NCBI GenBank assembly: GCA_029465975.1
Contig: CM055748.1
Location: 4,545,888-4,609,887 of the forward strand
Reading direction: 5' to 3'
Origin: Dallia pectoralis
Taxonomy: Eukaryota > Chordata > Actinopteri > Esociformes > Umbridae
Length of the DNA: 64,000 nucleotides
A program made the translations under genes and the position numbers. Shown piece by piece: positions 29,301 through 39,030 of this stretch. The notes under the pieces were generated by a model. The model was not told the DNA's origin, did not search any database, and was given only the letters and a program-made list of their open reading frames with translations. Positions within the stretch are counted from its first letter, which is position 1. Each line of letters begins with the position of its first letter.

Positions 29301-30313
29301 ATTAATCCCACCCCAGCACTGCCTCTATTGTATTAATCCCACCCCAGTACTACCTCTACTTTATTAATCCTACCCCAGAACTACCTCTACTGTATTAATC
29401 CCACCCCAGTACTACCAATATTGTATAATAACCTCCTTTATTAATCCCACCCCAGCACTGTATTAATCCCACCCCAGCACTACCTCTACTGTATTAATTC
29501 CAAACCCAGCACTGCCTATATTGTATTAATCCCATCCAGTACTACTCCCATCACAGTACTACCTCTTGTATTAATCCCACCCCAGCACTACCTCTACTGT
29601 ATTAATCCCACCCCAACATTACCTCTATTGTATTAATCCCACCCCAGTACTGCCTCTATTGTATTAATCCTACCCCAGCACTGCCTCTATTGTATTAATC
29701 CCACCCCCACCCCAGCACACCTCTATTGTATTAATCCCACCCCAGCACTACCTCTATTGTATTAATCCTATCCCCCCAGCACTGCCTCTATTGTATTAAT
29801 CCCACAGAACTCCTCACCCCAGCACTACCTCTATTGTATTCCCACCCCAGCATGCCTCCACCCCAGAACTACCTCTATTGTATTAAACCTCATTGCACTC
29901 CCACCCCAGCCTCTATTGTATTAATCCCACCCCAGAACTACCTCTCTGTATTAATCACCCCAGCACTACCTCTATTGTATTATTCCAAACCCAGCACTGC
30001 CTCTATTGTATTAATCCCACCCCAGTACTACCTCTACTTTATTAATCCCACCCCAGCACTACCTCTACTGTATTAATCCCACCCCAGCACTACCTCTACT
30101 TTATTAATCCCACCCCAGCACTACCTCTACTTTATTAATCCCACCCCAGCACTACCTCTACTGTATTAATCCCACCCCAGCACTACCTCTATTGTATTAA
30201 TCCCACCCCAGCACTACCTCTATTGTATTATTCCCACCCCAGAACTAGCTCTATTGTATTATTCCAAACCCAGCACTGCCTCTATTGTATTAATCCCACC
30301 CCAGCACTACCTA
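26394..30313. repeat. 31-bp minisatellite, about 126 units (3.9 kb)
   Basis: Each unit contains 'tattaatcccaccccagc' followed by 'actacctctattg', with variants at a few positions (cccac/cctac, gcac/gtac/gaac, tacc/tgcc, attg/actg). The period is exactly 31 bp for the first 2.5 kb. From about 28,890 to 30,000 many units are shortened by internal deletions. Rare variants (tctactttatt, accaatattg, 'cccatcacag', 'ttccaaaccc', 'actagctc') recur in the same order near 27.3-27.6, 29.3-29.6 and 30.0-30.3 kb. The strand is pyrimidine-rich. Every unit carries TAATCC/TAATCCCACCCC or a close variant. Confidence 0.98.
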
Positions 30314-30495
30314 CGTATACTGCTAGCATGCGCCCTTTATTTGTCACTGTGTGGGTGGGTTTTTCTTTTGTGTATTGTAGGGGTCCTAGACGGGTCAGTG
30401 GGGTGCAGTTGTTCGCCATGGCCAGATTCCTTTTGTAATTCCTTCTTTGCTATTGTGTCTTTCCGTTCTCTCCATCTCTTCTGTGCAACCTTCAG
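30314..30495. other. Unique DNA after the array
   Basis: Ends with a pyrimidine-rich tract and 'ccttcag', a plausible splice acceptor for the candidate exon at 30496. Confidence 0.4.
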
Positions 30496-30596
30496 AGTGC
30501 GGGCCTACTATAATAGCCAGAAAGCTGACACATGGCAGAGCGAGCCTTTCCATGACAACAAGAAGGTGCAGTTTGTGTCCTTGACTGTGGATGCGT
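30496..30596 (+). CDS. Candidate internal exon, unidentified
   Basis: A pyrimidine-rich stretch ending 'caaccttcag' precedes an open frame that begins VRAYYNSQKADTWQ and ends SLTVDACNL. A possible donor, GTAACC, begins at 30597. The composition is unlike the repeat-derived frames around it: mixed charged, aromatic and small residues. I do not recognise the protein. The frame continues only to a TGA at about 30617. The splice sites are weak, the length is short and chance remains likely. Confidence 0.2.
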
Positions 30597-32394
30597 GTAA
30601 CCTTACGGATTGTGTCTGATTTCTCCCCAGATTTGTTTTGTGGATTCCAATAACGTATATATGATTCTTAGTGCGTGTGTGAGGGTGTGTGTGCGCGCGT
30701 CAGTGGTAGGAAGGAAGCACCAAACTACAAACATTGGACAGGAAAAGGGAAGTGTCATCCTGCACGTACACACACACACACACATTCACACACACTCTCA
30801 CACACACTCACACATTGTTACCTCTCGAGTTTGGTGCTGTGATTTCAGTAAGGAGAGCATTGGCGTGGCGACTGCGTGTGCGATCAACAGCGTGTATCGG
30901 TCTCTCTCCGCGCTTGTGTGTGTGTGTGCGTATGTGTGTGTGTGTGTGTGGATGTGCTTCTCCTCGCTGCTCCTCATGTCACAGTAAGTATTCACTCCCT
31001 TACGAACATTTCTTGTTTTTTTTCCACATATCTCCATCGGTTTATCCGTCTTCGTCCGTGCGTTTCTCTCTTCGTGTTCTGATAAGTGTGTTCGAGCTCA
31101 ACCCGGGAGCTTGATTCTCGTTGCCAACGACCCCTGATTCAGGATTAGGTGGGAAGACTGAGCTTGGTACAGAGTTTGGTAGTAAACGTTGGGGCTGGCA
31201 TGCTGGAGAAACTTGGTGGGAATTATGTTGTATTTCAAGGCTTCTTTCATTTGTCAGCTTTTCCGTAGCTTGTCGTTATGTGTTAGAGTTTGTGGGTGTG
31301 TGCTGGGAAGGTGTGTGTGTATGTGTGTGTGTGTTTTTATACAGTATACGGTGTGTCGGTCGTGCTTTTCTGTCGTTAGACGGCATGTTGTGTTAGGACA
31401 TGATTTTTTAAGAATTGTGTTTCAGCTATTTTACACTTGTTTTTTCTTCTTTAGTGACGATGTGGCCTGTAGACGAAACTCAAATCCACAATACATGTGC
31501 AATTACCAGTTGTCATATTGTATGGATGTGTGTGTGATCGTGTTTGTCTGCGTGCACGCTTGTCTGTGTGTGTGTGTGTGTGCTTGTGTTTGTTTGTGTG
31601 CATGTGCAATTCTCAATGCATTTTTCACTCAAATTAATCTGGATTGATTTTGTGGTTGAGTTTCTGCCGTAATGCAGTATATGATAATTTCTCTAACAGC
31701 AAAAATCGATTAGCCTATATTATACATTAACAGTTTTGATAGATTAATAAATGAATATCTGAAAAGATCATTTATGTTCCTTTTTATTTTTCCTTTTGAG
31801 TTTTTTCGTGCTGTTAAATGCATGTATCCTAGCAATCTGTTTATTATTATGTTATGATACTGTCCATTGTATTAATCAGCCAACAAAATCACATATGTAG
31901 GGTTTACGTGTTTACGCGTGTGTGCGTACGTTTGTGAGGGAGAGAGGGAGGGAGAGACAGAGAGTGAGTGGGAGAGAGAGCTGGAAGTCCGTCAGCTAAT
32001 CTAAACCTGCCATTATGTAGATTAGACCTATTCCCCTGAGAGCAATTTACCACCGAGAGCTTTCAATCACCCTTCTGCTGTAAAACACACACACACGCAC
32101 ACACACACGCAGAAACGTACACAACAGCTGAAGGTTACAGGTTCCATCCTCTTCATCAGCTACTTAAGTCTTCAGACAGTGACTTTTGTCCTGTGAAAAC
32201 AGGAACATTATTACTAAATGTCTTCGTCTGTCACTGTGGCTGAAAGAGAGACTGAGAAGAGTTCCAGTCAGAAAGAGATGGAGAGACAAATGGAGAGAGA
32301 GAGATGGAGAGAGAGATGGGGAGAGAGATGGGGAGAGAGGGTCAGGAAAAGGGAGAACGAGTTGGAGAGCTTCACGTTAATTATATCAGCCCAC
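30597..32394. other. Noncoding DNA with CA/TG tracts
   Basis: Microsatellites: (CA)n about 30768-30818, (TG)n about 30918-30951, (GT)n about 31308-31335, (TG)n about 31564-31590, (CA)n about 32085-32110. Purine-rich (GAGA) repeats lie at about 31935-31980 and 32270-32340. AT-rich at 31650-31880. No gene recognised. Confidence 0.5.
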
Positions 32395-32710
32395 CGTTGA
32401 TCCATACGTCATCCGGTGACGGGGGGGGCACGCACGTGTTGCGCGCCACAGCTCTCGCGCGTTTGACTGAACGCGCGCCAAATCTTAGAGGCTCGACCCT
32501 GAATGTCACGAGAGACCGTTTTGGAGGACGTTTGGCGCGGTTGTGGCCGGCCAGCGTGACGGAAGTCTCAGTGGAGGAGCCCGGGCAGCTCTCCGGCCGG
32601 TTGGCGCTCAGGGTTTCTGAAGTACTGAAACATTGACTGTTACTCCGAGCACCGGGTTCCCCTTCGCGCACGTGTGTATTGGGGGGGTGAACGTACGTGC
32701 ATTATTTTTT
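32395..32710 (+). promoter_or_regulatory. CpG-rich segment, candidate promoter
   Basis: CpG density rises sharply here compared with the CpG-poor flanks. Two CACGTG E-boxes lie at 32433-32438 and 32669-32674. A GCGCGTT/AACGCGC inverted repeat with a 6-bp loop lies at 32457-32476. GC-rich tracts (ggccggccagcg, ccgggcagc) also occur. No TATA box is obvious, as expected for a CpG-island promoter. The orientation is inferred only from the splice-like signals downstream. Confidence 0.4.
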
Positions 32711-33056
32711 CTGTGCGCGCGAGTCCTCTGTGTGCTGGAGCCGGCTGAGCGGCAAATAACTGCGAGCACAAAAGTGGCAGTTGGTCGATTGGGGAGGAGA
32801 GGCAGACTCTAGGACCCGGAGGAGCGAGGCTAAATACTGAAAGAGAGAGAGAGAGAGTTAGAAACAGAAGAGAGGAGGGAGCGAGATTGGGACCGGAGGA
32901 GGAGAGCGCAGGAGAGCGGGAGTGCTGAGAGTGTTTTCTGACTCCAGGTCGTCGGACAGTGCTAGTAGTGGTGTGTGTGTGTGTAGACTCCTGTGCTCAG
33001 CATACGACAGGTGGAGATGACATGACCGCGCTGGAGAGGAAAAGAGGGAGGGACCT
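32711..33056 (+). other. Candidate leader exon
   Basis: GC- and purine-rich sequence directly downstream of the CpG-rich segment. It ends 'agggacct' before GTAAGC, a good donor consensus at 33057. An ATG at 33022 opens a frame reading MTALERKRGRD up to this donor and stops at once if unspliced. Joining 33056 to 33445 would keep the frame open. No transcript evidence is available from the sequence. Confidence 0.25.
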
Positions 33057-33065
33057 GTAAGCTTT

Positions 33066-33117
33066 ACACACGCACGCACGAACACACACACACACACGCA
33101 CACACACACGCACACAC
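33066..33117. repeat. (CA)n microsatellite, compound
   Basis: CA dinucleotides interrupted by CG (cacgcacgcacg). Confidence 0.9.
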
Positions 33118-33317
33118 AGTTCCTCCTGTCACGAACATTCCCTCACTTTGACATTTCAATCAAATGCCTACACTCTGAATTAAGAAACCGGTGAAAACAG
33201 AGATTCATTTTGTGAGTGTGTGTGCTTGCGAACTTATTTGTGTATTTGTGGAAATACTCACTCCACAGATGACAGTTACCGGTAGCTAATAGAGGAGATA
33301 CAATGAGCAGGGACATA

Positions 33318-33322
<5 letters not shown>

Positions 33323-33354
<32 letters not shown>

Positions 33355-33386
33355 ACACAGACACACACACACGCACACACACACAT
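33323..33386. repeat. (CA)n microsatellite
   Basis: CA dinucleotide run with cactc and cagac interruptions. It ends 9 bp before an ATG at 33395. Confidence 0.95.
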
Positions 33387-33444
33387 GCTCCAGTATGGCT
33401 GTGGTCTTGGAGCAAGTGCTGATGGTTGTGGTCACTCTTTGCAG

Positions 33445-33511
33445 ACGCGGTCAACAAGTGTTCCTGCGATCAGACGAGACCGCAGCTCCAACCGTGACCA
33501 ATCGACTACAG
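33445..33511 (+). CDS. Candidate coding exon, unidentified
   Basis: The acceptor-like 'ggtcactctttgcag' ends at 33444, and 'ctacag' before GTAGGA forms a donor at 33512. The 67 bp between are CpG-rich, unlike the surroundings. In the frame continuing from the candidate leader exon they read RGQQVFLRSDETAAPTVTN and two to three more residues. Alternatively the same frame opens at the ATG at 33395 with a hydrophobic start, MAVVLEQVLMVVVTLC, which resembles a signal peptide. I do not recognise the product. If real, it would be an early exon of a gene extending beyond the window. Confidence 0.25.
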
Positions 33512-34925
33512 GTAGGAAATGTTGTTCCACTCTGCCTCTCTTCCATCCACGTGATTCTTTCCCTCACAATCTTCCCATCTCTTTTCTATTTCTACCCTAA
33601 TTAGCCCATCCCTTTACCCTCTCGTTATGTATCCCACTCTGTGTACAAGACGATCATGTTGGTGTAAATCTGTACCCATTGCTGCCTTTTATTTAACCAT
33701 TCTATCTTTCTCCTTTACCGTCCTTTCTGGTCTCTTTCAGTTTTCCTCTGTGTTGTCTATGCTGTGTGGAAACTCCTTTCTCATTCACTCTCGCTTTCTT
33801 TCTGCTCTCTCCAACTGTTCTTTAGTTTTTTAATCGTTTGCAAAAAACTTTTCTTTTTCTCAATTTAGTTCACCCTTTCCTCTCTCGCTCTCTCCTCTCT
33901 ACTCTCTCACTCTCTCCTCTCTCCCCCTCACTCTCTATGCCCTGTCCCTTCCCATCTACCCACCCTCGTTCTCTCCCTGTGTTCTATAAAATGTGGAAAT
34001 TAGATGTTTGGTGTTTACCCATGGGCCACTCTGTTTGCGGTGTCTTTCCATTTAACAAGGGGGACTGATCGTAAAAGAGAGATGGAACATAAAAACGGAG
34101 AGAGAGAAAGAGAGAGAAGGGGAGAAAAAGTGCAGGAAAGAGACACTGTGTGAGTGTGAACGAGAGAGCAAAGACTCTGAGAAAATCAGAGAGAAAGTGA
34201 GAGAGAGTGATAGCAGTTTATTTACTGTAGTTTTGTTGTTGTGTCCTCTGCACAAAACAACGGGGGGTGTTTATGTGCGCGTGTGTGTGTGTGTTACTGC
34301 TTCTCTCTGGTTTGTTGAATACTTTCCATCATTGGATAATCTAACTGTCAATCACTGGCAGATCTGACTATCAATTCTTGAAGGATCTGACTGTCAATCA
34401 TTGGTGCCTGGACATGTATGTGTATGTGTGTATCTGTGGCTGTGTTTAGACAGGCTGCACCAATCCAGATTTATTTTCCTCTGATTTGCGTTTTTGACCA
34501 ATCAGATCAGCACGGAAAAAAAATATCTGAAACATCTGATTTGATTAGTCAAAAGGCTAATTAGCAATGGGGAGAAAAAAACTAAATTGGAATGCTTAGT
34601 GTAATCTGTGTGTGTACATGTCTGCCTGCTGTGTGCATGTGTGTATGTATGTGTGTGTGTGTGTGTGTGTGTGTGCGTGGGAACACAGCAAGAAGGTATG
34701 ACACTTCTGTGAATAGACAAATACCGACAACACTGTTCAGACCATGCAGATAGGGCTCCTTTGTTGTTGTGTGAGTACATGTGTGTGCGTGTGTGTGCGC
34801 GTGTGCGTGCGTGTGTGTGAGAGTGAGATGTGGCAAAGGGATTTAATGTCGTTTGGCAGCGAGATGAAAAGATGTTTGATTGGCTGCCATGTTCTCCACC
34901 GATCCAATTACAACTCCCAACCAGC

Positions 34926-34927
<2 letters not shown>
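33512..34927. other. Noncoding DNA, possibly intronic
   Basis: A pyrimidine-rich stretch at 33540-33960 and a (GA)-rich stretch at 34075-34210. (TG)n at about 34282-34294 and 34651-34677, and a TG/GC-alternating tract at about 34780-34820. No gene recognised. Confidence 0.45.
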
Positions 34928-34974
<47 letters not shown>

Positions 34975-35044
34975 ACACACACACACACACATAGACACAC
35001 TCGAGGAAACACAAACACACACACACACAAACACACACACACAT
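34928..35044. repeat. (AC)n microsatellite, compound
   Basis: CA dinucleotides broken by cata, tagaca, ctcgagg and aaac segments. Frames on both strands are repeat translations. Confidence 0.95.
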
Positions 35045-35217
35045 ATACTCACGGAAACACACAATTGAAAACAGAAACACGTGCCACACATTTATGCACA
35101 CATGCAAACACACTACAACACGCCCACACAACTGCGCATACAGAGAACATATGAATGTCATATAGAGACCCACAATTTCCAGGTTCAGCATTCTTTCTGT
35201 AGAGGAAGTCCTTATGG

Positions 35218-35315
35218 TTTATCTCTTTCTCGCTTCCCCTCTCTTCCCCCTCTCTTCCCCCCCCTCTCTTCCCCCTCTCTTCCCCTCTCTCTCTCTCTCT
35301 CTCTCCCTCTCTCGG
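35218..35315. repeat. Polypyrimidine tract
   Basis: Nearly pure C/T over about 95 bp, built of 'cttccccctct'-like units followed by (CT)n. It has mirror symmetry suited to triplex (H-DNA) formation. Confidence 0.85.
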
Positions 35316-35471
35316 TGTGTTGACAGGGTCTGACAGGAATTGTCAGTAGGGCCGCATGCCTTGTGATTAACATCAGGAAAAACGCTGCACTCACATAATT
35401 AATCGTGTGTGCGTGTGTTAAGGACGGGGCAATCTTTTCTCCTCTTCTTTCCTCTCTTGCTACCTCCTCTC

Positions 35472-35477
<6 letters not shown>

Positions 35478-35512
<35 letters not shown>
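35478..35512. repeat. (GT)n microsatellite
   Basis: Pure GT run leading into an alternating 'gcgcgcgtgc' segment. Confidence 0.95.
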
Positions 35513-35519
<7 letters not shown>

Positions 35520-35844
35520 CCTGCCTGTTACGCGTGCGTGTGTGTGACATGGCCAGGTCGCTAAATGCAGCAGGTTAATCTCTTGTCGGCTCAAGTGGGG
35601 CAGATGTGCTGATTTATGTCACGGGAGAGAGAATAAGAGGAGCATGGAATGAGCGCAAAAGCCCTGCTGCCTTTGTCAGGTCAATGGAAACAGTCAAAAT
35701 GTGTGTGTAATTACTGTGTTTGTTAGTGTGTGTGTGTCCTGCTCATGAGTGGAGGCAAGATCGTTGCGGCACGCCTGGCCTTTTCGTTCTCTCTGTAGCG
35801 ACTCTCGTCCCATGTCTTCCATGTCATCCTTACTTGTCTGTCAG
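35513..35844. other. Noncoding DNA
   Basis: Ends with a pyrimidine-rich stretch and 'cttgtctgtcag', a plausible splice acceptor at 35844. Confidence 0.4.
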
Positions 35845-36035
35845 TGCCGGAACCATCAGGGTGTCCTTGTCGCCTGACATCTCGCCGCTCCTGGCGCCTG
35901 CCAAGCGCGTTTCCATCGTGCGCCTCTTGTCGTCTCACGGCGGCGCCTCCCTCATGCGTTTCTTGTCGTTTAACAGTGATGCTGCGTGCGGTTTGCCGGG
36001 CGGAGGGCAGCGCTAGGCAGCAGCTGGGGGAGGAG
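35845..36035 (+). CDS. Candidate CpG-rich exon, unidentified
   Basis: An acceptor-like 'ttacttgtctgtcag' ends at 35844 and 'ggggaggag' before GTAGGT gives a donor at 36036. The interval is CpG-rich and one frame stays open throughout. That frame has three related blocks, PSGCPCRLT, PSCASCRLT and PSCVSCRLT, so the segment is itself a degenerate DNA repeat of about 36-60 bp. The minus strand is also open (arginine/glutamine-rich). No family is recognised. The repeat structure weakens the case for a real exon. Confidence 0.2.
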
Positions 36036-36055
36036 GTAGGTACGCGTGCGTGTAC

Positions 36056-36388
36056 ACGGGCACACAGACACACACACACACAAGGATACACACACACCGA
36101 CGCACACACACACGGACACACACACACACAAACAAGGGCACACACACACACCGACACACACAGGCACACACCGACACACACAGGCACACACGGACACACA
36201 CACACACAAGGGCACACATTGACACGGACACACACACCGACACACCGACACACACACACGGGCACATGGACACAGACACACACGGACACTCACACTGACA
36301 CACACACACGGACACACACGGACACTCACACTGACACACACATACGGACACACACGGACACACACACTGACACACACCCACAAACCCA
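36056..36388. repeat. CA-rich minisatellite with GGACAC/CCGACAC punctuation
   Basis: CA dinucleotides interrupted at semi-regular intervals by 'cggacac', 'ccgacac', 'gggcac' and 'ctgacac'. A segment of about 38 bp ('ggacactcacactgacaca') occurs at about 36283 and 36321. Histidine/threonine and cysteine/valine frames are artefacts. Confidence 0.93.
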
Positions 36389-36733
36389 CAAACCAGTACT
36401 ACATAGACGATGAAAAGCTTAGTGATATTGCTTCTTCTGACTCATCTTCCACTCTTTTTCTCAGTTCCTCTCTCGCTCTCTGTGTCCCTCTCTCTTTCTT
36501 CTTTTCTCTTCTCTCCACTTGTTCATCCTTCTCTCTTCTTTTCAAATTGAACCAGTCATCGTACATTTACCACACAATATGGTTGAACTAAGCCCCCCAC
36601 GGCGTACTTTTCCCACGTCAGCGCGTTTTGCGAACAATTTGACACAATCGCTTAATGTTCCCATGAAAAATGTAATAATAGCCATCAGAATATCCAGCAT
36701 TTTACCGTGCAAATATAAAGAAACATTCCGCGT
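36389..36733. other. Noncoding DNA
   Basis: A pyrimidine-rich stretch at 36430-36530, then unique sequence. Nothing recognised. Confidence 0.45.
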
Positions 36734-36815
36734 AATTCTAGAGGGACTGCATACTGTTAAGTTGATTGCCTTTTTTTTCACAAGGGTGTTCTTGCAATGC
36801 AGTCCCTCTAGAATT
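36734..36815. repeat. Perfect 19-bp inverted repeat, 44-bp loop
   Basis: 'aattctagagggactgcat' at 36734-36752 is the exact reverse complement of 36797-36815. The loop contains an oligo-T run. No clear target-site duplication flanks it. It could be a short fold-back element, a solo pair of terminal repeats or an RNA hairpin. Confidence 0.85.
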
Positions 36816-37390
36816 TAAATCGTGAGTTGTTTGATCGCTTTTAATGGTTTCCATTTTAACATTCACATTTCAGAGTAGATTTTACATAAACAAAAACTTG
36901 ATCATTCACCAGAAGAAATCTACCTGAATTATAATACAGCTGACAATTAAAGATTCATGTTGCTCCGTGATAATCCAGCTGTAGAAAACAAGCTCAAATT
37001 AAGATCCAACAGCTCTTAGTAAAAATGTGACAAAATAAATGTAGGGTATTTGGTCTTTGTCATTTCAGACGGCTCTGTCACTTTGTCAGAGCTCTGTAGA
37101 TAAAAGAGTGTGAGTGCGTTGAGATCTCAGTCGCACAGCGTTGATTGTTCAACTCCGCTGGGCTGTTGCTGTTTGCTAACGGAAACATGATGTACCTCAG
37201 AACCGTCTCTATCAGTTTCAATCAGCCAAAGTCTGTCTCCGTTTTCACCTGAGGGCCATTGTTTTCCCTCCATTTCACCCTGTCAACCCAACGCTGAGAC
37301 AGAAACACACACGTTCTGCGTTATGTTTGTGCTGGGATCACACACGGAAATCAGCAGGACAGCTTACACATCAGATGAGCAGTGTGTTCG
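36816..37390. other. Noncoding DNA
   Basis: Unique AT-rich sequence, nothing recognised. Confidence 0.5.
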
Positions 37391-38217
37391 TGTGTGTGTC
37401 ATCCTCTGTTTACCAGTTTGTGTGTGTTTTCCTCTGTTTACCAGTTTGTGTGTGTGTTTACCTCTGTTTACTAGTTTGTGTATGTGTCATCCTCTCTTTA
37501 CCAGTTTGTGTGTGTGTTTATCCTCTGTTTACCAGTTTGTGTGTGTGTTATCCTCTGTTTACCAGTTTGTGTGTGTGTTTATCCTCTGTTTACTAGTTTG
37601 TGTGTGTGTTATCCTCTGTTTACCAGTTTGTGTGTGTTATCCTCTGTTTACCAGTTTGTGTGTGTTTTCCTCTGTTTACCAGTTCGTGTGTGTGTTATCC
37701 TCTGTTTACCAGTTTGTGTGTGTGTTATCCTCTGTTTACCAGTTTGTGTGTGTGTTATCCTCTGTTTACCAGTTTGTGTGTGTGTTTATCCTCTGTTTAC
37801 TAGTTTGTGTGTGTGTTATCCTCTGTTTACCAGTTTGTGTGTGTTATCCTCTGTTTACCAGTTCGTGTGTGTTTATCCTCTGTTTACCAGTTTGTGTGTG
37901 TGTTATCCTCTGTTTACCAGTTTGTGTGTGTGTTTTCCTCTGTTTACTAGTTTGTGTGTGTTATCCTCTGTTTACCAGTTTGTGTGTGTTTTCCTCTGTT
38001 TACCAGTTCGTGTGTGTGTTATCCTCTGTTTACCAGTTTGTGTGTGTGTTATCCTCTGTTTACCAGTTTGTGTGTGTGTTTATCCTCTGTTTACCAGTTT
38101 GTATGTGTGTTATCCTCTGTTTACCAGTTCGTGTGTGTGTTATCCTCTGTTTACCAGTTTGTGTGTGTTATCCTCTGTTTACCAGTTCATGTGTGTGTTA
38201 TCCTCTGTTTACTAGTT
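37391..38217. repeat. ~30-bp minisatellite, about 27 copies
   Basis: Unit: 'atcctctgtttaccagttt' followed by a variable (TG)n of about 9-13 bp. Length variation is confined mostly to the TG part and to 'gttttcc', 'gttatcc' or 'gtttatcc' alternatives. All plus-strand frames run open for long distances (up to 351 codons) because the unit lacks stops. This is not a gene. Almost every unit carries TGTTTAC. Confidence 0.97.
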
Positions 38218-38597
38218 ACTCCCTCCACTGGCTTGTCTTCCCACAGTTCATTCTGCCATCATCACTTCCCCAGGTAACGGGAGCACATGTACACGGCCAT
38301 CCAAGCGATGTAAAAAAGAAAGATGCAGGACTCCTTTTTTTCACTGTTCCAAGGCCAGTTCTGACAGTCACTTTGTGAAGGAGGAGGCAGGAGTCGTCAT
38401 GGACTTCAGTCCCATACAGAGCAGGGCGCGATGCACTCTGTGCCGACCTCCGGTTAGTTCCAACTAGGCTGGATAGCCTTTGTTGCCTTCGCGCATTAAT
38501 GAGCCTCGGGCGCCCAACATCCTGTCGCCGGGTTTGTGGTTTATCCCTGCTCAGAACAATGTGGGTAGATGCCCACCACTGCTCACTGGGTGGACCC
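38218..38597. other. Noncoding DNA
   Basis: Unique sequence, slightly GC-rich at 38400-38540. Nothing recognised. Confidence 0.45.
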
Positions 38598-38700
38598 TAC
38601 AAGCCTTGACATTTCAGGGGCCCTTTGACCCAGTCATCTGGCCATAACAATCTGGCACGTTGCTCTGGCCTTTACTGCTCATTTCTCCTGAATCCAACAC
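38598..38700 (-). pseudogene. Tc1-like transposase N-terminal fragment
   Basis: 'tttgacccagtcatctggcc', 'ataacaatctggcac' and 'ctcatttctcctgaatccaa' line up with the reverse strand of the Tc1 family seen at 59.5 kb ('gacacagtcgttgagcc', 'atcacaatttggccc', 'cccatttcccctgc'). The start codon position corresponds to 38682-38680. Frameshifts destroy the frame. The terminal repeat is not clear. Confidence 0.6.
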
Positions 38701-38781
38701 TATGGATACTAAGGTCTGATTGTTTGCCTACCATCTACATTATTTTCCTCACCTGTGGTTGGTCGTACCGTTTTGGCTGAA

Positions 38782-38783
<2 letters not shown>

Positions 38784-38819
<36 letters not shown>
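38784..38819. repeat. (TG)n microsatellite
   Basis: Pure TG run of 36 bp. Confidence 0.97.
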
Positions 38820-38820
<1 letters not shown>

Positions 38821-38890
38821 TGCAGCACAGTGTGTCCCAGAAACGTTGGCCTTGATATAATGACACAAAGGACAGGAATTCAGCTGCTTC

Positions 38891-39030
38891 TGGGAGAGGG
38901 AAGGACAGAAGGGGAGAGGAAGGGGAGAGGAAGGGGGAGAGAGAGGGAGAGAGAGAGGGAGAGAGAGGGAGAGGAAGGGGGAGAGAGAGGGAGAGGAAGG
39001 GGGAGAGAGAGGGAGAGGAAGGGGGAGAGA
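38891..39030. repeat. Polypurine minisatellite, about 22-bp unit
   Basis: Nearly pure G/A over 140 bp with a repeating 'gagagggagaggaaggggg' unit. The strong strand asymmetry favours triplex (H-DNA) structure. Confidence 0.9.

Noticed and set aside
26394..30313. CRISPR-like regular repeats
   Set aside because: Units are directly adjacent with no unique spacers, and the host is a vertebrate.
32304..32671. Open frames on both strands across the CpG-rich segment as a protein
   Set aside because: The plus frame begins in a GA-repeat and neither translation has a recognisable motif. The open state fits GC-rich composition.
37323..38378. 351-codon plus-strand frame
   Set aside because: Translation of the ~30-bp TG-containing minisatellite; all frames are similarly open.
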